64,000 nucleotides of DNA from Roseomonas alba (GTDB taxonomy: Bacteria; Pseudomonadota; Alphaproteobacteria; Acetobacterales; Acetobacteraceae), in the NCBI RefSeq assembly GCF_019430885.1, contig NZ_JAHYBZ010000004.1:248001-312000 (forward strand), given 5' to 3'. The translations under genes and the position numbers were made by a program. The notes beneath the pieces are model-generated. The model was not told the origin of the DNA and did not search any database. It saw only the letters and a program-made list of their open reading frames with translations. Below are positions 59,958 through 64,000 of this stretch, one piece after another (position 1 is the stretch's first letter; the number at the start of each line of letters is the position of its first letter).

Positions 59958-60698
59958 ATGTTCAAGAAAATCGCTGCTCTCGCCCTTGGGTTCGGCCTGC
60001 TTGCCGCACCGGCGGTTGCCCAGGTCGATCTCGGTTCGGGTTTCTCCCTCACCGGGACGGTGACCGGGACGACCGACTACGTGTTCCGCAACATCAGCCA
60101 GACCAACAACCGGCCGGCGATCCAGGGCAGCCTGGAGCTGTCGCATGAGACCGGGTTCTACATCGGCACCTTCGCGAGCAACGTGGCCTTCCCGAACACC
60201 AATGCCCGGCAGGAAGTCGATGCGATCGGCGGCTTCCGCTATACCTTCGCCGAGGCCTTCACCGTCGACCTCAGCGCCGTCTACTACGGCTATCCGGGCT
60301 ATTCGGAGCAGCCGGGCCAGAACCAGATCGCCTTCTTCGAGACGGTCCTGAAGCTGAAATACGCGCTGGACCCGGTGACCTTCGTCGGCACCGCCGCCTG
60401 GTCGCCCGACTACTTCGCATCCTCGGGCGACAGCTGGTGGCTCGAAGCCGGGATCGACGTGAAGCTGCCCATCCACGACATCGTCATCTCGGGCCGCGTC
60501 GGCTATCAGTGGATCGAGGACAACGCCCGCTTCGGCGCGCCGGACTACTTCGCCTACAGCGTCTTCGTGACTGTCCCGATCGCCTACGGCTTCTCGGCCG
60601 CGGTCGGCTTCTACGGGACCGACATCAGCCAGTCCCAGTGCGGCGGGCTGAAGGTCTGCGACAACCGCTTCATCGGTTCGATCAGCTTCACCTTCTGA
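59958..60698 (+). CDS. TorF-family putative porin
   Basis: A 246-residue outer-membrane beta-barrel protein with a signal peptide (MFKKIAALALGFGLLAAPAVAQ). The body is TorF-like (TIGR02001): SLTGTVTGTTDYVFRNISQTNNRPAIQGSLEL after cleavage, then amphipathic strands and a final SISFTF with C-terminal Phe. A Cys pair near the C-terminus (about residues 228 and 234) may form a disulfide. It probably passes a small solute. AGAAAAGGACC precedes the ATG. Confidence 0.85.
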   Translation: MFKKIAALALGFGLLAAPAVAQVDLGSGFSLTGTVTGTTDYVFRNISQTNNRPAIQGSLELSHETGFYIGTFASNVAFPNTNARQEVDAIGGFRYTFAEAFTVDLSAVYYGYPGYSEQPGQNQIAFFETVLKLKYALDPVTFVGTAAWSPDYFASSGDSWWLEAGIDVKLPIHDIVISGRVGYQWIEDNARFGAPDYFAYSVFVTVPIAYGFSAAVGFYGTDISQSQCGGLKVCDNRFIGSISFTF

Positions 60699-60710
60699 TC
60701 GGACGTCTCG

Positions 60711-60995
60711 CGGAAGTTGGGGGGCCCTGCCCCTCCAAACCACCCCGCCACCGGGGTCCCATTGACGTTGCTTTGCAACGCCAATGGGTGCCCCTGGTGC
60801 CTGGAGCACTTGGAACGCAATCTTCCGGTACCGGGCGCAGCGCCGGTGCTGCGCCCTCTAAACGCCCTTTGTGCGCAAAGGCGGGTTCCGGCACCATTCA
60901 GGCCATGGCGCACGGCGCCAGGTATCGGCTTCCAAAGGCCCTGTGGCCTTTGGTGGGGTGAGTCCGAGAGGGGCAAAGCCCCTCTCGGTCCCACG
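60711..60995. repeat. Composite intergenic hairpin repeat, family A, copy 5
   Basis: Includes GGGGGGCCCTGCCCCTCC near 60720, a 14-base stem CCCATTGACGTTGC (60758-60771)/GCAACGCCAATGGG (60775-60788) with one mismatch, the core TGGAGCACTTGGAACGCAAT near 60802 identical to copy 1, a CCAAAGGCC/GGCCTTTGG hairpin (60932-60953) and GAGAGGGGC/GCCCCTCTC (60966-60986). It separates the porin and monooxygenase genes (converging). Confidence 0.82.
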
Positions 60996-61021
60996 GTGCA
61001 GAACGAACCCTCCGCGCGGCG

Positions 61022-62452
61022 TCAGCCCAGGTCCAGCTTCCGCGGATCCAGCACCACCTGTGGCAGGTCATAGGCCATCAGGTCAGCGTGCAGCCGTGGC
61101 AGATCCGCCTCAAACAGTCCGCGCGTGACCCCGGCGGCGAGCCGCGGCGCGGCGATGGCCATGGCGTTGATCGACGCCCCCGACGGCCCGAAGGACATCG
61201 ACGTCCCGATACCGAACAGGTGGATGTCGCGGATCCAGGGTGTCTCGCCCGGCCGCTTCTCCACGAAGGATGAGTCCGGGGCAAGGTAGGGAAAGGCGAG
61301 CAGCCGGTCATCCGCCTCCTCGGGCGGCGGCGTGTAGCGGTCGGCCCAGAGCGCGATGTTGTCCGCGCAGGCCTCCAGCATCGGCACGGCGAAGGGGTCC
61401 ATCCGCACGCCGGTGCCGCAGATGGCGAAATCGGCAGTGACATCGCCACGCGCCGTCTCCAGCACGAGGCGGCCCTGTGCTTCCCGCGCGCCGGTCCAAG
61501 GCTGGCCGACATGCATGGTGAAGTTCGGGAAAGCATTGGCGCGGTCGTAAGTGTCCTGCGCGAAGCCCTCCCGCATGCCGAGGATTTTCGCCATGAAGCG
61601 CCAGCGCCAGGCGTCCGGCATGTCGGCCATGTGGCGCAGGAAGCCGGCGAAACTCAGCCAGCGATAGGGCTGCACCACCATGGGTTCGGCGCGGCGGCAG
61701 AAGAGGTGCACCTCTGCCGCGCCGGCCTCGAGCGCCATGGCGGCATTGTCGAAGGCGGAGGCGCCGGCGCCCAGAACGGCGACCACCTTGCCGCGCAGCC
61801 CAGCGAAGTCGATTTCCTCCCAGGCATGGGCGCGGAGCGGCTTCGGCAGGGCCTCGACGAAATCCGGCATCCAGCGGCGGCCGACGCCTTCCTGGCCTGT
61901 CGCCAGCACGACCTTGCGGGCGAGCATCGCGCCGTCGCTGGTGTCGACCGACAGGCAGGGCAGGCCGTCATCGGTCCGAGCCGGCGTGATGCGCCCGGCG
62001 GTGACGCCGTTGCGCACCGGGATGCCGGTCACGCGGCGAAACCAGACCAGGTAGTCGTTCCACAATTCCTTCGGGATCAGGCGCATGGCGGCGAAATGGG
62101 CGGGACCCCACTGCGCCTCGTGCCAGGCTTGGTAGGTTAGGGAGGGGATGCGCAGATCCGGCCCCGTCTGATCCTTCAGGGACCGCAGCGCGCGCATGCG
62201 GGCATAGGTGACCCAGGGGCCCTCGCGGCCGGCCGCAGCGCTGTCCACCACCAGGATGTTGTCCACCTTGTCGCGCCGCAGCGCGAAGGCGACGGCGAGG
62301 CCCCCCTGCCCGCCCCCCACGACCAGGCAGTCGAGCACCGGCCGGTCGCCAGCCGTCTTCGGTTCCAGCCAGGCGGGACGAGGATGGGCGATGAGGTCGA
62401 GGTCGCGGGCGACATCCGCCTCAAGTTCGAGCAGCGTGCGCGGTGCGGGCAT
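61022..62452 (-). CDS. Flavin-containing monooxygenase-like FAD/NAD(P)-binding oxidoreductase
   Basis: A 476-residue FAD protein with two dinucleotide motifs: LVVGGGQGGLAVAF (FAD, about residues 43-56) and VVAVLGAGASAFDNA (NADPH, about 223-237), the two-domain plan of flavin-containing monooxygenases. The FMO fingerprint F-x-G-x-x-x-H-x-x-x-[YF] is not found in canonical form. The C-terminus carries IHLFGIGTSMSFGPSGASINAMA. It could oxidise N- or S-containing substrates. It is 49 bases after the HpxZ/AtzH-like gene end and may be part of the same run. Confidence 0.82.
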   Translation of the reverse strand: MPAPRTLLELEADVARDLDLIAHPRPAWLEPKTAGDRPVLDCLVVGGGQGGLAVAFALRRDKVDNILVVDSAAAGREGPWVTYARMRALRSLKDQTGPDLRIPSLTYQAWHEAQWGPAHFAAMRLIPKELWNDYLVWFRRVTGIPVRNGVTAGRITPARTDDGLPCLSVDTSDGAMLARKVVLATGQEGVGRRWMPDFVEALPKPLRAHAWEEIDFAGLRGKVVAVLGAGASAFDNAAMALEAGAAEVHLFCRRAEPMVVQPYRWLSFAGFLRHMADMPDAWRWRFMAKILGMREGFAQDTYDRANAFPNFTMHVGQPWTGAREAQGRLVLETARGDVTADFAICGTGVRMDPFAVPMLEACADNIALWADRYTPPPEEADDRLLAFPYLAPDSSFVEKRPGETPWIRDIHLFGIGTSMSFGPSGASINAMAIAAPRLAAGVTRGLFEADLPRLHADLMAYDLPQVVLDPRKLDLG

Positions 62453-62501
62453 GGCCTTCCAGATGCGGCGCGACCCCGCCGCACAAAATCAAGGCAACCG
62501 A

Positions 62502-62888
62502 TCAGGAATTCGGCGGATCAATGAGGCTGACATGGGCAGCGACCACCCGCCAGCCCTCGGGCAGGCGCACCCAGGATTGCTGCTGGCGCCCGATCTTCGC
62601 ACTGCCAGCCCGCTGGAAGGTGATCGAGGTGGTCGCGAAATCCTGCCCATAGGTCGTGACGGAGCTGCGCAGCACCGTCCGAGCCAGGCCGACCGGCGAG
62701 CGCGCGGCACGGAACGCCGCGATCTCCTCCGCGCCGAACAGGTTCTCCCCAGTGCCGAAGCGAACCGTGGTCGGGCTTTCCCAGAAGAGTTCGTCCAGAA
62801 CGCGGACGTCGTTGGTGACGAGGGCGGTCTCGTAACGGGCGAAGGCGGCTTCGACCTCCGCCTTCACCTCCGGGATGTCGATGTCCAT
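62502..62888 (-). CDS. hpxZ: AtzH/HpxZ-like protein (DUF3225)
   Basis: A 128-residue DUF3225 protein with the SnoaL/NTF2-like fold: VEAAFARYETALVTNDVRVLDELFW at the start and SWVRLPEGWRVVAAHVSLI at the end, the HpxZ/AtzH pattern. AtzH in the cyanuric-acid pathway acts on 1,3-dicarboxyurea, next to the amidase AtzE; HpxZ belongs to oxalurate/purine catabolism. Its place just after an AtzE-type amidase gene (five bases apart) mirrors both. Confidence 0.85.
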   Translation of the reverse strand: MDIDIPEVKAEVEAAFARYETALVTNDVRVLDELFWESPTTVRFGTGENLFGAEEIAAFRAARSPVGLARTVLRSSVTTYGQDFATTSITFQRAGSAKIGRQQQSWVRLPEGWRVVAAHVSLIDPPNS

Positions 62889-62893
62889 GGCCG

Positions 62894-64000
62894 TCAGGCT
62901 CCGAAGGGGGCGACGGGCGCGCGGGCCACGCCGTCGCGTTCAAGGGCGCGGGCGACACGCAGGGCGAGGTCCTCCCGCCAGGCCGGCGCGATGACCTGAA
63001 CGGCGAGCGGCAGAGACCGCCCCGCCGGCCAGAGCGGCACAGCGACCACCGGCAGGCCGATGAAGGAAATCGGCTGGGTATAGACGCCGATATTCGGCCG
63101 CAACGGCAGCTCGACGCCGTCCAGCATCACGGTCTGCGTGCCGAGCTTCGGCGCCGACATCGGCGTCGCCGGGGCGATCAGCACGTCATGGCGCGCGACC
63201 AGAGACGCGGCGGCGTCCGCGAACCAGCGGCGAAAGCGTTGCGCCGTCTGCACCCAGGACGCCGGCAGCAGCGCGCCGGCGATCAGGCGGTCGCGCACGG
63301 CGGGGTCGAAATCAGCGGGGTGCGTGCGCAGGCGCGGGCCGTGGAATTCGGCGGCCTCGGCCATGGTAATGAGGAAGGCAGCGCCGCGGGCGCGTTCGGC
63401 TTCGGGCAGTTCCGCTTCCTCCGTCACGCGAAGCGCGGCGCAAGCAAGGTCCAGCGCGGCATCGCTTTCCGCCAGACGATTGCGCGCGAACCAGCCGCCG
63501 AGGCGGGCGATGCGGATGCCCTCCACACCGCTATCAAAGCCGGAGCCGATGGGTTCCGGCGCGCGCACCGTGCAGCCGGGATCGCGCGCATCGGCCCCCT
63601 GCATGACGTCATAGGACGCCGCGAGATCGCGCACCGATCGCGCCAGCGGCCCGACATGGTCGAGCGCCGTGACGAAAGGAAAGCTGCCCCCGCGCGACAG
63701 TCGCCCATAGGTCGGCTTCAGCCCGAAGGTTCCACAGAAGGAGGACGGCACGCGGATCGACCCGTTGGTGTCCGACCCCAGCGCAATCGTGGCGAGACCG
63801 CCCGCCACCGCCCCGCCCGAACCACCCGACGACCCGCCGGTCATGCGGGTCACGTCATGCGGATTGCGCGACGGCCCGTCATGCGCGTTCTCGCCGGTGA
63901 AGTCATAGGCGTATTCGCCCATGTTCAGCCCGCCGAGCAGCAGCGCGCCGGCGCCCTCCATCCGTGTCACGAGCGTCGCGTCGGCAGTGGCTGGCGGCAG
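62894..64000 (-). CDS. AtzE-type amidase (amidase-signature family), N-terminus outside window
   Basis: Amidase-signature enzyme, open to the window edge, so its start is not seen. The family core GGSSGGSGGAVAGGLATIALGSDTNGSIRVPSSFCG carries the cis-Ser and nucleophilic Ser; the catalytic Lys lies upstream, outside. Downstream the chain ends in a long C-terminal region with PLAVQVIAPAWREDLALRVARALE. With the AtzH-like gene next to it, AtzE (1-carboxybiuret hydrolase) is a good guess; the small AtzG-type gene would lie beyond the window. The internal ATG at 63970 is not a believable start. Confidence 0.85.
   Translation of the reverse strand: MPPATADATLVTRMEGAGALLLGGLNMGEYAYDFTGENAHDGPSRNPHDVTRMTGGSSGGSGGAVAGGLATIALGSDTNGSIRVPSSFCGTFGLKPTYGRLSRGGSFPFVTALDHVGPLARSVRDLAASYDVMQGADARDPGCTVRAPEPIGSGFDSGVEGIRIARLGGWFARNRLAESDAALDLACAALRVTEEAELPEAERARGAAFLITMAEAAEFHGPRLRTHPADFDPAVRDRLIAGALLPASWVQTAQRFRRWFADAAASLVARHDVLIAPATPMSAPKLGTQTVMLDGVELPLRPNIGVYTQPISFIGLPVVAVPLWPAGRSLPLAVQVIAPAWREDLALRVARALERDGVARAPVAPFGA

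Noticed and set aside
1-64000. tRNA, rRNA or CRISPR array
   Set aside because: No cloverleaf, ribosomal core or regularly spaced repeat units recognised by eye; a dedicated scan was not possible.

Overview
The window is about 64 kb of very GC-rich bacterial DNA (roughly 70% G+C by eye). Genes are densely packed, with many 1-8 base overlaps (ATGA, GTGA). No rRNA, tRNA or CRISPR was recognised. Several features point to an alphaproteobacterium, most likely an Acetobacteraceae member of the Roseomonas type: tripartite-tricarboxylate (Bug) binding proteins, an AarC-type CoA-transferase, a candidate 6S RNA between zapA and the formyl-THF cyclo-ligase gene, and an MmgR (alpha-r8) type small RNA. 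This placement is inference, not a database result.

Left block (1-26 kb): after the end of a ZntA-type P-type ATPase and a lipoprotein gene comes an iron/siderophore locus. An esterase and a three-gene Fe-siderophore ABC transporter (1726-5586) face a PiuC-type hydroxylase and a TonB-dependent receptor (5623-8701). Beyond an FMN hydroxy-acid oxidase and an M20 amidohydrolase lies a biosynthetic operon (11862-18837): MFS exporter, 2,3-dihydroxybenzoate-AMP ligase, free-standing aryl carrier protein, and a four-domain C-A-T-TE synthetase whose adenylation pocket reads as the EntF serine code. A cytochrome b561, a DUF3016 protein, a Liv-type ABC operon and a YncE-like propeller protein follow. 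Fur-like palindromes precede the esterase, receptor, exporter and b561 genes and lie between the Liv and YncE genes, so much of this block may be one iron regulon. The genes that make 2,3-dihydroxybenzoate are not in the window.

Middle block (26-46 kb): mixed housekeeping and metabolism. It holds an atypical SDR, an NCS2 permease, ymdB-like phosphoesterase, formyl-THF cyclo-ligase, candidate 6S RNA, zapA, class I aldolase, Vat-type acetyltransferase, AarC-type CoA-transferase, VOC protein and thiE. Then comes a 1-kb AT-rich foreign patch with an ORF interrupted by an in-frame stop. After it are a BLUF photoreceptor, FkbM methyltransferase, TauD-type dioxygenase, CaiB CoA-transferase, lytic transglycosylase, an MmgR-like sRNA, N-formylglutamate amidohydrolase and motB-motA.

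Right block (46-64 kb): catabolic genes. These are hyuB/hyuA (hydantoinase/oxoprolinase), a D-glutamate-cyclase-like DUF1445 protein and a LysR regulator; then an allantoate/carbamoyl-amino-acid hydrolase, a second atypical SDR, D-2-hydroxyacid dehydrogenase, flavin reductase, two Bug binding proteins, an acetolactate-synthase-like ThDP enzyme, a TorF-type porin, a flavin monooxygenase, and an AtzH/AtzE-like pair running off the end.

Two families of intergenic repeats are scattered through the window. One is a large mirror-symmetric composite of hairpins (five long copies, one short). The other is a GC-rich unit containing GGGAGCGCACAGCGCGACC at 30.05-30.35 kb and 43.08-43.26 kb.
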